A DNA stretch of 64,000 nucleotides from Anaerolineales bacterium UBA5797 (GCA_002418205.1 DIDP01000011.1:62001-126000), one strand, 5' to 3'; shown: positions 8,227 to 16,764, numbered from the stretch's first letter. The notes: generated by a model from the sequence alone, not told the origin. Program-made: numbers and translations.

Positions 8227-9386
8227 CTTGGCAGCGCCTCACGCTCGGTGATGAACTCCACCAGTTTGCCGATCTGCCGCGTGGTGAGGCTTTCAGGCTG
8301 ACATAGTATTGCCGGGGTCTGCATCCGGGTCGCCTGCACCATCAGTTCAGGCGCGGGGGTCAGGGTGCAGATGATCTCATGCTCCAGTTTGGTCTGCACC
8401 TGGCTGGATGGCAGTTGCGTATCCGAGCGGACCCGGTTGTTGAGCACAACGTGGATGTTGCGTCTATTGATGCCCATCGACGTAATATCTTCGATCAAAG
8501 CCTTGGTGTGGATAATGGTGTTGGGGACGCCCTCGAGCAGGATCAGGACCTCGTTACAGAGGGGCAGGAGTTTCATCGCAAAAGGTTGGATGCCCACGCC
8601 GAGATCGAGGACCGTAAAACGAGCCAGCCCCGATAATCTTTTGCCCACGGCTTCATAGTTCGAGACCTGGTTGATCAGGTTCATATCGCGCGGGCGGTCG
8701 GAGGAAAGCAATAATTTCAATCCCGATCCGTGGTGTGTCAATGATTCGCGCACCTTTTCCCGCGTCACATCAGCAAGTTTGCTCAGCCCGAGGAGGTCGA
8801 CCAATCCCTTTGTGTGAGAGGCGCCTAGTTCAAGCGCCAGCGCGCCCTGACCGGGAAGCAGTTCAGCCACGATGACTTCGCTCTTTGTTTTGGCGTGCAA
8901 CCCCGCCGCCAGGTTGACCGCGAGCGTGGTGACGCCCAGTCCGCCGCGCGCGCCAAGGATGCCGATCATGTATCCGCGGGTCTCCTCGAGAGAGGATGAA
9001 ACATCCTTCTTCTCGCCAATGCGCGATAACAGGGTCTTTACGCGTGCCTGAAGTTCCGAGGGATGGGTGGGTTTCGTTAAATAATCGTTGGCGCCCACTT
9101 CAAAACCGGCGACCTTGTCGTCAAGCTGGGTCTTGGCGGTGAACATCAAAATGGGAGTTTCAGCAGTGGACGGGTTCTGCCTCAGGCGGCGCGTTACCTC
9201 ATAACCGTCCATGTCCGGCATCATCACATCGAGCAGGATCAGGTCCGGGTCTTCCTCGTACGCTTTATCCAGCCCTTGCTGACCGTTGGTCGCGGCGCTG
9301 ATCTGATAGCCCTGACGCTGGAGCATCAAACCCACAAGCCGTAATGTGTCCAGGTCGTCGTCGATGATGAGGATTTTTTCGCTCAT
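8223..9386 (-). CDS. Response regulator receiver fused to CpaE/MinD-like ATPase
   Basis: A 387-residue two-part protein. The receiver domain (1-122) has the acidic pair DDD at 9-11, phospho-acceptor Asp53 in LLDVMMPDMDG and Lys105 in LTKPTHP. After a linker comes a ParA/MinD-type ATPase (about 140-387) whose Walker A region is GARGGLGVTTLA: the signature lysine is replaced, as is typical of CpaE proteins. Family members place type IV/Tad pili or other polar machinery; no pilus genes are in this window. It heads a minus-strand operon with Sir2 and the histidine kinase. Upstream, TTGCTC and TAGACT separated by 18 bp on the minus strand are a plausible promoter. Confidence 0.9.
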   Translation of the reverse strand: MSEKILIIDDDLDTLRLVGLMLQRQGYQISAATNGQQGLDKAYEEDPDLILLDVMMPDMDGYEVTRRLRQNPSTAETPILMFTAKTQLDDKVAGFEVGANDYLTKPTHPSELQARVKTLLSRIGEKKDVSSSLEETRGYMIGILGARGGLGVTTLAVNLAAGLHAKTKSEVIVAELLPGQGALALELGASHTKGLVDLLGLSKLADVTREKVRESLTHHGSGLKLLLSSDRPRDMNLINQVSNYEAVGKRLSGLARFTVLDLGVGIQPFAMKLLPLCNEVLILLEGVPNTIIHTKALIEDITSMGINRRNIHVVLNNRVRSDTQLPSSQVQTKLEHEIICTLTPAPELMVQATRMQTPAILCQPESLTTRQIGKLVEFITEREALPR

Positions 9387-9467
9387 GATGGATTATTCCT
9401 TAAAATTTGTATGTCAACAGTCTAGCATAAAGCAGTCTGTAGAGCAAGATGGACCGCATTGCAACTA

Positions 9468-9476
9468 TGCTATAAT
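9468..9476 (+). promoter_or_regulatory. Extended -10 promoter for tmRNA
   Basis: TGCTATAAT, an extended -10 element, lies 34 bp before the mature tmRNA 5' end. No good -35 is seen 17 bp upstream, which is usual for extended -10 promoters. Confidence 0.6.
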
Positions 9477-9510
9477 GAACAGGCAAGACGGGAAATCTCC
9501 CATGCGCCTG

Positions 9511-9894
9511 GGGATGACAGGCTTCGACGGGAGAGGCTGGTCCCGGAATGCGAGCCGAGAGGCGCCGAACTCGTAAACTCAGCGCAAACAATCAAGTGCC
9601 AACCGCACTTCCTACGCTGCCATGCCCCTCGCCGCCTAGTGTGACGAGATCATGACAGTCGGTCTCCATAGATGAGGCCGCGTCCGCCGGCACCGCTCTC
9701 CGCCGGGTGACGGACCGGGCGAGACAAAGGTGGAGTGCCGCGCATGACGCCGCTACATGCGCGAAAGACCAGCGGCTGGTCGCAGGGAGTTCCTGTCGGA
9801 CGAGACCCCTGCGATGACGAACCTCGACCGACTACGCTCGTAGATTTCCGAGGGTCGAATCTTTCGGACCCGGGTTCAATTCCCGGCATCTCCA
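9511..9894 (+). ncRNA. ssrA: Transfer-messenger RNA (tmRNA)
   Basis: Rescues stalled ribosomes and tags the unfinished protein. The 5' end GGGGATGACAGGCTTCGACGG is the standard tmRNA start; it pairs with CATCTCC at 9887-9893, and the T arm GGGTTCAATTCCC precedes the acceptor 3' strand. The discriminator A is at 9894 and CCA is not encoded. The tag frame most likely resumes at GCC 9598 and ends at TAG 9637-9639, giving the 13-residue tag ANRTSYAAMPLAA with the usual hydrophobic LAA end. The reverse strand carries a spurious open frame that should not be annotated. Confidence 0.96.
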
Positions 9895-9896
9895 CT

Positions 9897-9924
9897 AACG
9901 TACTGCCGTAAGGTGGTACGTTTT
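9897..9924 (+). terminator. Terminator of tmRNA
   Basis: AACGTAC pairs perfectly with GTACGTT across a 12-base loop and is followed by TT, starting two bases after the mature RNA. Confidence 0.65.
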
Positions 9925-9938
9925 GCTATAGGAATCAT

Positions 9939-10682
9939 ATGAAAAAACTCCTCCTTGGATGCCTTATCCTCCTCGCCGCCTGCCAGCCAGCAACAGCGAT
10001 CCAAACTCCCGAGCCTTCCTTCTTCCCGACCTCAACGCCTCCTCCCACGCCTGTGCCTGCCACCAACACCCCCGAACCGACTCCCACCCTCGAGCCATCC
10101 CCGACTCCGCTGCCGCGTTTCTTTACCAGCCAATTTGACTCATCCCTCGCGGGTTGGGTCATCCTGCAGGCGGGGAATGATTCTGTTCCCAATATCAACA
10201 ATGACAATGGCGATCTGGTCATGCAGATGGACTCGCCATACACCTGGGTCTATGCCCTTTACGGTCCGGAGGATTATGCGGACGTTCGCATCGAGGCGCA
10301 GTTCGAGAACCGCGCCGGGAGTCCCTCCGCGATCGGACTGGTCTGTCGTTATAGTGATGAGGCTGGCTGGCTCGAATACAACATCTCCACCGACGGTACC
10401 TACAACGTGCTGTATGGAAGCTGGCTCTCGGTTGGCATTGCCGATTACCTTCCGGTGATTAGCGGTTCCTCCAAGGAGATCGGTCCCAGCGGCTCGGCGC
10501 AAAAGATCGGCATGACCTGTTCCGGCAATACGCTTCAACTATATATCAATGGAACCCTCGTCCGCAGTGTGGATGTGACCCGCTATGACCTTGCCGAAGG
10601 AAAGATTGGGCTTACCTCCTCATCGTTCGAGAACACTCCGGTCATTGCCGCGTTCGATTGGGTGACGGTCGGCGAGCCGTAA
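9939..10682 (+). CDS. Lipoprotein with LamG/concanavalin-like domain
   Basis: Exported, membrane-anchored protein of 247 residues. The signal peptide ends in the lipobox LLAAC with Cys15, followed by a Thr/Pro-rich linker to about residue 60. The remainder is a beta-rich domain with features of the concanavalin/LamG fold (SPYTWVYALYGPEDYADVRIEAQFENRAGSPSAIGLVCRY, and further down GNTLQLYINGTLVRSVDV and GKIGLTSSSFENTPVIAAFDWVTVG), a fold often used for sugar or surface binding. The substrate is unknown. It stands alone between tmRNA and dnaK. AGGA lies 6 bp before the start, and a TATAGG at 9927-9932 could also serve as a -10. Confidence 0.8.
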   Translation: MKKLLLGCLILLAACQPATAIQTPEPSFFPTSTPPPTPVPATNTPEPTPTLEPSPTPLPRFFTSQFDSSLAGWVILQAGNDSVPNINNDNGDLVMQMDSPYTWVYALYGPEDYADVRIEAQFENRAGSPSAIGLVCRYSDEAGWLEYNISTDGTYNVLYGSWLSVGIADYLPVISGSSKEIGPSGSAQKIGMTCSGNTLQLYINGTLVRSVDVTRYDLAEGKIGLTSSSFENTPVIAAFDWVTVGEP

Positions 10683-10813
10683 TTTGCCGCCTCTGATCGG
10701 GGGATGAATGAAACAACGGCAAATCCAATCCTATTTAAACGTTCCGTTAACAGTATTCTTGCATTGGGTGGGTAAGATGTGACCATTGAATATTATGCAA
10801 GGAGTGTGTATCC

Positions 10814-12703
10814 ATGGGTAAAATCATTGGTATTGACCTGGGCACGACCAACTCTGTGGTTGCTGTGATGGAAGGCGGACAACCGGCCGTCATTTCGACC
10901 GCGGAGGGAGGCAGACTCTGCCCCTCGGTCGTAGCCTTCAATAAAAACGGAGAACGACTCGTCGGTCAAACCGCGAAGCGGCAGGCGGTCGTCAACTCTG
11001 AGAATACAGTTTATTCCATCAAAAGATTTATCGGACGCCGCTTTGAAGAGACCGAGATCGAACAAAAGATGGTTTCCTATAATGTTGTGAAGGGACCGTC
11101 CGACGATGTGCGCGTCAATATCCCCGTTACAAACCGGGAATACTCCCCGCAGGAGATCAGCGCGATGGTGCTGGGCAAGTTGAAGTCCGATGCGGAGGCG
11201 TATCTGGGTCAGCCTGTCACGCAGGCGGTCATCACCGTCCCGGCGTATTTCAACGACAGCCAGAGGCAGGCCACCAAGGACGCCGGCAAGATCGCAGGTC
11301 TGGAGGTGATGCGCATCATCAACGAGCCGACCGCCTCCGCGCTGGCGTATGGTCTCGATAAGAAGAAGGATGAGACGATCCTCGTCTTCGACCTCGGTGG
11401 CGGTACGTTTGATGTTTCGATTCTCGAAGTGGGCGAGGGCGTGATCGAAGTCAAAGCCACGAACGGTGACACGCACCTCGGCGGCGATGACTGGGACCAG
11501 CGCATCGTCAACTGGGCGGCGGATGAGTTCAAGAAGGAGCAGGGCATCGATCTGCGTAACGACCGTCAGGCGTTGCAGCGCCTGCGCGAAGCCGCGGAGA
11601 AAGCCAAGATCGAACTCTCCTCAGTGATGGAGACGGAGATCAACCTGCCGTATATCACCGCCGATGCCAGCGGACCGAAACACATGCAGTTGAAGCTGAC
11701 GCGCGCCAAATTCGAGCAAATGACCGAAGACCTGCTCGAGCGCTGCCGCAAACCGTTCGAGGCTGCGTTGAAGGATGCGGGCATGGATTCCGGCAAACTC
11801 GACGAAGTGGTACTGGTCGGCGGTGCGACGCGCATGCCGATGGTGCAGGGCCTGGTCCGCAAGCTGACCAATGGCAAGGAGCCGAACAAGGGCGTGAACC
11901 CGGATGAAGTGGTCGCGATCGGCGCGGCAATCCAGGGCGGCGTGCTGGGCGGCGAGGTCAAGGACATCCTTCTGCTCGATGTCACCCCGCTTTCCCTGGG
12001 TGTGGAAACCCTCGGCGGCGTGATGACGAAGATGATCGAACGCAACACAACCATCCCTGTCCGTAAGACCGAGGTGTACTCCACCGCTGCGGACAGCCAG
12101 ACCGCCGTGGACATTCACGTCCTGCAGGGCGAGCGCCCGATGGCAAACGATAACATGTCGCTTGGACGCTTCCGGCTGGATGGCATCCCGCCTGCGCCGC
12201 GCGGCATCCCCCAGGTGGAGGTGACGTTCGATATCGATGCGAACGGCATCCTGAATGTGACCGCCAAGGATAAAGCCTCAGGCAAGGAACAAAAGGTGAC
12301 CATCACCGCATCCACGAACCTGAACAAGGGCGATATTGACCGCATGGTGAACGAAGCCCGCGCCCACGAAGCGGAAGACAGGAAGCGCCGCGAGTTGATC
12401 GATGCAAAGAATACCGCCGACAGCCTGGTGTATCAGACCGAAAAAGCGTTGCGCGATCTTGGTGACAGGGTCCCCTCGGCTGAGCGCGGCGAGATCGAAA
12501 GCAAGCTCAACGACCTCAAGTCCGCTGCACAGGGCGATGACATCAACCGCATCAAACAGACATCCGAGAAAGTGGAGCAAGCCTTCCACGCCTTGAGCCA
12601 GCAACTCTACGCGCAGGGACAGCCGCAGCCCGAAGCGCCGGGTGGTCCATCGACACCGCCTTCGAACGATGGCGATGTGATCGACGGCGAAGTCAAGGAA
12701 TAA
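10814..12703 (+). CDS. dnaK: Chaperone protein DnaK (Hsp70)
   Basis: ATP-driven chaperone, 629 residues, full length. Visible: IGIDLGTTNSVVAVMEGG at the N-terminus, the second phosphate loop DLGGGTFDVS, NEPTASALAYG, the nucleotide-binding VLVGGATRMPMVQ, the interdomain linker DILLLDVTPLSLGVET, and the substrate-binding domain with its helical lid. The C-terminal tail is Gly/Pro-rich and ends in DGEVKE. AAGGAG lies 10 bp before the ATG. No grpE, dnaJ or hrcA is adjacent, and I see no CIRCE inverted repeat upstream, so its heat control is not shown here. Confidence 0.98.
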   Translation: MGKIIGIDLGTTNSVVAVMEGGQPAVISTAEGGRLCPSVVAFNKNGERLVGQTAKRQAVVNSENTVYSIKRFIGRRFEETEIEQKMVSYNVVKGPSDDVRVNIPVTNREYSPQEISAMVLGKLKSDAEAYLGQPVTQAVITVPAYFNDSQRQATKDAGKIAGLEVMRIINEPTASALAYGLDKKKDETILVFDLGGGTFDVSILEVGEGVIEVKATNGDTHLGGDDWDQRIVNWAADEFKKEQGIDLRNDRQALQRLREAAEKAKIELSSVMETEINLPYITADASGPKHMQLKLTRAKFEQMTEDLLERCRKPFEAALKDAGMDSGKLDEVVLVGGATRMPMVQGLVRKLTNGKEPNKGVNPDEVVAIGAAIQGGVLGGEVKDILLLDVTPLSLGVETLGGVMTKMIERNTTIPVRKTEVYSTAADSQTAVDIHVLQGERPMANDNMSLGRFRLDGIPPAPRGIPQVEVTFDIDANGILNVTAKDKASGKEQKVTITASTNLNKGDIDRMVNEARAHEAEDRKRRELIDAKNTADSLVYQTEKALRDLGDRVPSAERGEIESKLNDLKSAAQGDDINRIKQTSEKVEQAFHALSQQLYAQGQPQPEAPGGPSTPPSNDGDVIDGEVKE

Positions 12704-12707
12704 GATG

Positions 12708-12748
12708 AATCAGAAGAGCGGCCGCAGAAAGCGGTCGCTCTTCTGATT
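12708..12748. terminator. Strong hairpin between dnaK and the convergent membrane gene
   Basis: An 18-bp stem with one mismatch (AATCAGAAGAGCG with CGCTCTTCTGATT, plus CCGC/GCGG) closed by AGAAA. It lacks a long T tract on either strand but lies exactly between two convergent genes. Confidence 0.65.
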
Positions 12749-12758
12749 CCGGTCCCAG

Positions 12759-13523
12759 CTACACACTGGTTTGTTGGGTCGGGCGCGGCGGTTGTTTGAC
12801 CCGCTTGAAATGTGCGGATATTTTTTCTGCAAGGGTATTGACGATGCGGTGGACCAGCAGGAACAATAGACTCCCGCCGGAGACCCAGTAATACCACTGT
12901 GCCCAATTCGTGGAGCTGTCGGTGCCGCTGAAAAGACCGTGGAACAGCCCCATCAGGTACATGGCGAAACTCAGGTAATGGATGGCGCGCCAGGTCTTTT
13001 GTCCGATGCGCGAACGGATATAAAAACTCAACGCAACGATCAACCAGATATAAAACCCGATCTGCCCGATCCCCACCCAGGTGGGACGGTAATCGATGGT
13101 GGCGAACGGGATGAAAATCTGCGCCACCGTGAAATTGATGTAATGATCCCCGAGAAGGATCAGCGCATGGAACACAGCAAAGCCCAAACCCAACAGACTC
13201 ACATATTCGTGAACGGCGAACGCGGCAGGCGCGCCGGGCCACAGCCGCGCCATCTTGTTCGTGATGCCAAGTCCCAGTGCCATCGAAATCCACAAGATGC
13301 TCAGGGATACGAACGCGGTCGCGCGCGAAAGATACCAATACACCTTGGGACTCTCACCAGCCAGTGAGCCTGCCATGTTGGGCAGCCATGCCGGTAACAG
13401 CACGACCGCGCTCAACATGCCCGCAACAATGGCGAACATGATCAACAGGAAAGATTGAAGATCGAGCGACGATTCATACGTTTCGTTATTCAGCGATTGT
13501 TTGGGATTCACTTCTCTCTCCAT
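12759..13523 (-). CDS. Ferric-reductase-like heme membrane protein
   Basis: A 254-residue integral membrane protein with about six helices and histidines placed in helices (AVHEYVSLLGLGFAVFHALILLGDHYINF, TWRAIHYLSFAMYLMGLFHGLFSGTD), the pattern of the ferric reductase-like/MsrQ family that binds two b hemes and carries electrons across the membrane. No NAD(P)H or FAD domain is attached. It is the last gene of a four-gene unit with ApbE (5 bp gap), so it probably feeds or receives electrons from a flavinylated partner. GAGAGAAG precedes the ATG. Confidence 0.85.
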   Translation of the reverse strand: MEREVNPKQSLNNETYESSLDLQSFLLIMFAIVAGMLSAVVLLPAWLPNMAGSLAGESPKVYWYLSRATAFVSLSILWISMALGLGITNKMARLWPGAPAAFAVHEYVSLLGLGFAVFHALILLGDHYINFTVAQIFIPFATIDYRPTWVGIGQIGFYIWLIVALSFYIRSRIGQKTWRAIHYLSFAMYLMGLFHGLFSGTDSSTNWAQWYYWVSGGSLLFLLVHRIVNTLAEKISAHFKRVKQPPRPTQQTSV

Positions 13524-13528
13524 TCCAT

Positions 13529-14464
13529 TTACAAATATTCGTCCGCGTTTTCACTGTATAGCATTTCACCGTTATCGAGGACGAACACGCCTGTAAATTC
13601 GGGACGCGCTTCGATCCATTCAAGCCCGGCGCGGCTGCCGAGGATGAACGCCGCTTTCGCGGCCGCTTCGGCTTGCATCACATCCGGTGCGATCACAGTG
13701 ACGGTCAGTAGATCTGATTCGGCGGGATGGCCGGTCAGTGGATCGATGATATGGTGTTGAAAAATTCCATCGTGCATCCAGCGGCGGCGGTCCTTGCCCG
13801 ATGTGGCAACTCCACAGGCATTGAGATACAGGACCTCGATATTTTCCCCCGCATGGAATGGGTCGGCGATGCCGATCTGCCACGGATCTCCGTCTGCGCG
13901 CGGACCGCTGATGGCGATGTCGCCACCCGCGTCGATCAGCGCGGGACCCTCCGCCTGCAACCGTTGCATGGCTCGATGTGCCGCCCAGCCCTTTGCCACA
14001 CCGCCAAAATCAAGTCCCATGCCGATGGGAAGCGTGATCGTGCGCGATGAGTCGTTGCATGAGATCGCTGTCAGTGGCTGGGAGGTTGTCAAAACGGAAT
14101 CAGATATCGGCGCGGCAGGATCGGGTTGAATCTGGTCTAAGCGATCAGGCAATTCGTCGAACGGACGGTCATAGCCTGCTTCGATGATGGCATCCAGCAG
14201 GGTCGGTGTGACCAATCCATTTGTCATCCTTTCCGCTTTGCTCGCAGTAAGGAAGACATCCCACAATATTTCACTGACGCGCACAGGCTGTCCGCAGGTC
14301 TGGTTGAGCCGCGTTAGTTCGCTGTCATAGCGGAAGCGGCTGAGGGATTGCTCCCATTCCTCGAACCATTCGGGCACTTGCGAAAGTTTTACCGGCGCGG
14401 TTTCACGATCCACCACCGCCAGCATTTCACAACCCATGGCACGGAATTTAAGACGATGCAGCAT
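13529..14464 (-). CDS. apbE: FAD:protein FMN transferase (ApbE)
   Basis: Attaches FMN covalently to a threonine or serine of extracytoplasmic electron-transfer proteins. The 311-residue protein shows FRAMGCEM near the N-terminus, DFGGVAKGWAAHRAM, the glycine-rich ALIDAGGDIAISG and the C-terminal metal site region VTVIAPDVMQAEAAAKAAFILG. The start at 14464 is chosen because it lies one base after the stop of the upstream gene and begins at the family N-terminus; a longer in-frame extension covers that gene and is spurious. No signal peptide is seen. No protein with an ApbE acceptor motif (S/T-G-A-S/T) is recognisable in the operon, so its target is elsewhere or atypical. Confidence 0.92.
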   Translation of the reverse strand: MLHRLKFRAMGCEMLAVVDRETAPVKLSQVPEWFEEWEQSLSRFRYDSELTRLNQTCGQPVRVSEILWDVFLTASKAERMTNGLVTPTLLDAIIEAGYDRPFDELPDRLDQIQPDPAAPISDSVLTTSQPLTAISCNDSSRTITLPIGMGLDFGGVAKGWAAHRAMQRLQAEGPALIDAGGDIAISGPRADGDPWQIGIADPFHAGENIEVLYLNACGVATSGKDRRRWMHDGIFQHHIIDPLTGHPAESDLLTVTVIAPDVMQAEAAAKAAFILGSRAGLEWIEARPEFTGVFVLDNGEMLYSENADEYL

Positions 14465-14465
14465 G

Positions 14466-14795
14466 TCAGGATGACTTGGTCTGTGTGACCGTTCCACCGC
14501 CTCCGCCGCCATCGTTGTTCTTGTTCTTTTTCTTTTTGGGAACCTGCTGCTCGGAGGTTGTGACGGTCTGCGGCGCGGCCTGGGTGAACATGATCTTGAC
14601 CTGTGGTATGGCTGTAGGCTCGATTGCGGCGGGCGGCTCACTCGGCGGAGGTGTTGGAGGCTGTTCGGTTTGGGCTGAAGCGGATTTCGCGGGCTGGGCA
14701 AACAGGTTCCACAGTCCGAGTGTCAGGACAACGGCAACCGCGGCGATCGCGGTCTGCACGTCGTTCCAGTTACGCGAGTTGGGTTTGGCTGGCAT
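14466..14795 (-). CDS. Small membrane protein with Pro-rich linker and basic/Gly-rich tail
   Basis: A 109-residue protein with one membrane helix (about residues 13-33, VQTAIAAVAVVLTLGLWNLF), then a Ser/Thr/Pro-rich linker (about 38-62), and a tail of lysines and asparagines followed by six glycines. No family is recognised. It lies 11 bp after the PepSY-like gene and 1 bp before apbE. The layout of anchor plus flexible linker suggests a tether or scaffold for the redox partners encoded around it; this is inference. Confidence 0.7.
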   Translation of the reverse strand: MPAKPNSRNWNDVQTAIAAVAVVLTLGLWNLFAQPAKSASAQTEQPPTPPPSEPPAAIEPTAIPQVKIMFTQAAPQTVTTSEQQVPKKKKNKNNDGGGGGGTVTQTKSS

Positions 14796-14806
14796 CGGTT
14801 ATATCC

Positions 14807-15283
14807 CTAATCATCGTGTTCATCATTATGGTCATCTTCGTGTTCCCCTCCGCCATTACTGACTTGACCCTGGTTGTCATTCTTGTTCTTGTCCTTTTTG
14901 GGCTGCGGCGCCACACTGACGACCACCGGCGCAACCTGGACCGAGAGGATCTGCCCATCCAATCCGACATAGACAACATCCTTGTTCGTGAAGGTGATGA
15001 GATAAGCATTCAAACCATTGAAGGTCGAGGTTTCGGCGCTCAATAGATTATCCTGTCCAACGACCTGGACTGCCAGTTGTGCCGCCTCTTCGGGCGTGAT
15101 GATCGTTGGCGTGGAGGTGGGGACATCCGTTGGTACTGGTGTGGAGGTAACAACGTCCTGTTGGACGGCAACCTGCGCGGCTTGCATGGCTTCATTGCTC
15201 TGATACGCCTTGACAACCCCGTAGAGCATGACCAATACGAAAGTGGTTAATACGAAAGAGATGAACACAGTGACTTTTCGCAT
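14807..15283 (-). CDS. Membrane-anchored PepSY-like protein
   Basis: A 158-residue protein. Residues 7-26 are a signal anchor, followed by a Val/Thr/Pro linker with TSTPVPTDVPTSTPT. A short alpha/beta domain follows (TPEEAAQLAVQVVGQ, then AYLITFTNKDVVYVGLDGQILSVQV) that looks like a PepSY domain: helix, then strands with V-D-G-x-V-L-like turn. The last 40 residues are Lys/Asn, then Asp/Glu/His-rich and might bind metal. It is the first gene of the ApbE/ferric-reductase-like operon; AAGGAG lies about 9 bp upstream of the ATG. Confidence 0.72.
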   Translation of the reverse strand: MRKVTVFISFVLTTFVLVMLYGVVKAYQSNEAMQAAQVAVQQDVVTSTPVPTDVPTSTPTIITPEEAAQLAVQVVGQDNLLSAETSTFNGLNAYLITFTNKDVVYVGLDGQILSVQVAPVVVSVAPQPKKDKNKNDNQGQVSNGGGEHEDDHNDEHDD

Positions 15284-15385
15284 AAGGAACTCCTTTGGAA
15301 TGATTCTTGTGAGTATGTCGCTCGATCCCCCGTCAGGTTACTGCCTGTTCCATTAGAGTTTGCTGAGAATGGCTTTCATGGCTTG

Positions 15386-15414
15386 TTTACATCGCATGGG
15401 GCGGGCATTATAAT
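15386..15414 (+). promoter_or_regulatory. Promoter of the C39-peptidase gene, leaderless
   Basis: TTTACA at 15386-15391, 17 bp spacer, TATAAT at 15409-15414, then only TTTTGC before the ATG at 15421. This is the clearest sigma-70-type promoter of the window, and its start point would fall on the start codon. Confidence 0.7.
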
Positions 15415-15420
15415 TTTTGC

Positions 15421-16761
15421 ATGCACAATCGCTTTAACCGTAAGTGGATTTTCCCGATCGTCATCCTGTTGGCAATCGGCGTATTCTTTCTGCCCCCTGT
15501 ATATTCGCGCGTAATGCCGCGGCTTGAGAATCTCCAATCCGGGATCAAATATCTCATCAAGCCGCCCGATGAGGCGGTCTTCCAGCCCGCCGGACAAGCC
15601 CCAACCCAAACAATCGTCAGCGGGACATCCGCGACTCAAACGCCTTCACCCGCCCCCACACAGACTCCGACTCCCACGCAGGGTCCAACACGGATTCCGA
15701 CGATCACCTCCACGCCTCTGCCTGCCACCGTTAAATTGACAGGCTTCCGCTACGAGGACCAGAAGAACCGCTGGAACTATTGCGGTCCCGCGAACCTGAG
15801 CATGGCGCTGAACTACGTCGGCTGGGACGGCAACCGCGATACCGTTGCCAAAGCCATCAAGCCCGGCGTACAGGATCCCAAACTGGATTTCATCCAGCAG
15901 GGCAGAAGCGACGTCAACGTGATGCCGTATGAGATGGTGGATTTCGTCAACGATGAAACTGACTACCGCGCTTTGTCGCGGTTGGGTGGAAACATCGAGA
16001 TCGCCAGAAAACTGCTGGCGGCTGGCTTTCCCTTCATTGCGGAAAAAGGGTATTACGAAAAGGATTATGCCGGCAAGGTGGCCTGGCTGGGACATTATCA
16101 ATTCGTGACCGGCTATGACGACGAGCGCCAGGAAGTGATCGTCCAGGATACCTGGAACGATGGTCCCAACTTCCGCATCTCCTATGAAGATTTCATGGCG
16201 GAGGAAGCCTGGCTTTCCTTCGACAACATCTTCATCATCGTCTATAAACCCGAACGCGAAGCTGAACTGCTGCAGGTGCTCGGTCCGTATGCGGACGCGG
16301 GGTGGGCGGCCCAGACCGCCCTCAACATGGCGGAGGACCGCATCCGCAACACCACCGGCATCGACGCCTTCTTTGCCTGGTATGCCAAGGGGACGAGCCA
16401 TGTCGCGCTGCAGCAATACGTGGACGCGGCGACCGCCTACGATCAGGCGTTCACGATCTACAACTCGCTCGGCAAGGACGACGTCCAGCGCCCCTATCGC
16501 ATGATGTGGTACCAGACGGGACCGTACTGGGCATACTTCTATTCCGGCCGTTATCTGGATGTCATCAATCTGGCGGATATCACCCTGACGGAGACCATCT
16601 CCAAGCCGACCATCGAGGAAAGCATCTACTGGCGCGGACGCGCCAAATACATGATTGGTGATACGCCCGGCGCGATCGAAGATTTCCGCGAAGCGCTCAG
16701 ACTGCACCCCAATTGGGGTCCCGCGATCCAGGCCCTGCAGGATCTGGGAGTACAGCCGTAG
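15421..16761 (+). CDS. Membrane-anchored C39-like cysteine peptidase with TPR repeats
   Basis: A 446-residue protein: signal anchor at residues 9-27, a Thr/Pro-rich linker (about 55-100), then a papain-fold C39-like domain with Cys121 in NYCGPANLSMAL, His225 in WLGHYQFVTGYD and Asp243 in VQDTWND. The C-terminal third contains tetratricopeptide-like helices (QQYVDAATAYDQAFTIY, GDTPGAIEDFREALRLHPNW). The peptidase probably acts outside the cell; bacteriocin-type processing cannot be assumed because no ABC transporter domain or precursor is present. The message is predicted to be leaderless. Confidence 0.85.
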   Translation: MHNRFNRKWIFPIVILLAIGVFFLPPVYSRVMPRLENLQSGIKYLIKPPDEAVFQPAGQAPTQTIVSGTSATQTPSPAPTQTPTPTQGPTRIPTITSTPLPATVKLTGFRYEDQKNRWNYCGPANLSMALNYVGWDGNRDTVAKAIKPGVQDPKLDFIQQGRSDVNVMPYEMVDFVNDETDYRALSRLGGNIEIARKLLAAGFPFIAEKGYYEKDYAGKVAWLGHYQFVTGYDDERQEVIVQDTWNDGPNFRISYEDFMAEEAWLSFDNIFIIVYKPEREAELLQVLGPYADAGWAAQTALNMAEDRIRNTTGIDAFFAWYAKGTSHVALQQYVDAATAYDQAFTIYNSLGKDDVQRPYRMMWYQTGPYWAYFYSGRYLDVINLADITLTETISKPTIEESIYWRGRAKYMIGDTPGAIEDFREALRLHPNWGPAIQALQDLGVQP

Positions 16762-16764
16762 TTA

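Noticed and set aside
9650..9895. 81-residue open frame on the strand opposite tmRNA
   Set aside because: It is the complement of the tmRNA 3' part; the structure and ends of tmRNA explain the sequence.
10683..10813. CIRCE element upstream of dnaK
   Set aside because: No TTAGCACTC-N9-GAGTGCTAA type inverted repeat is visible.
14465..14701. 79-residue N-terminal extension of ApbE
   Set aside because: It overlaps the small membrane protein gene, is Pro/Arg-rich and lies before the normal ApbE start.
15646..16707. 353-residue open frame opposite the C39 peptidase gene
   Set aside because: No recognisable motifs, and the peptidase frame has catalytic residues and a promoter.
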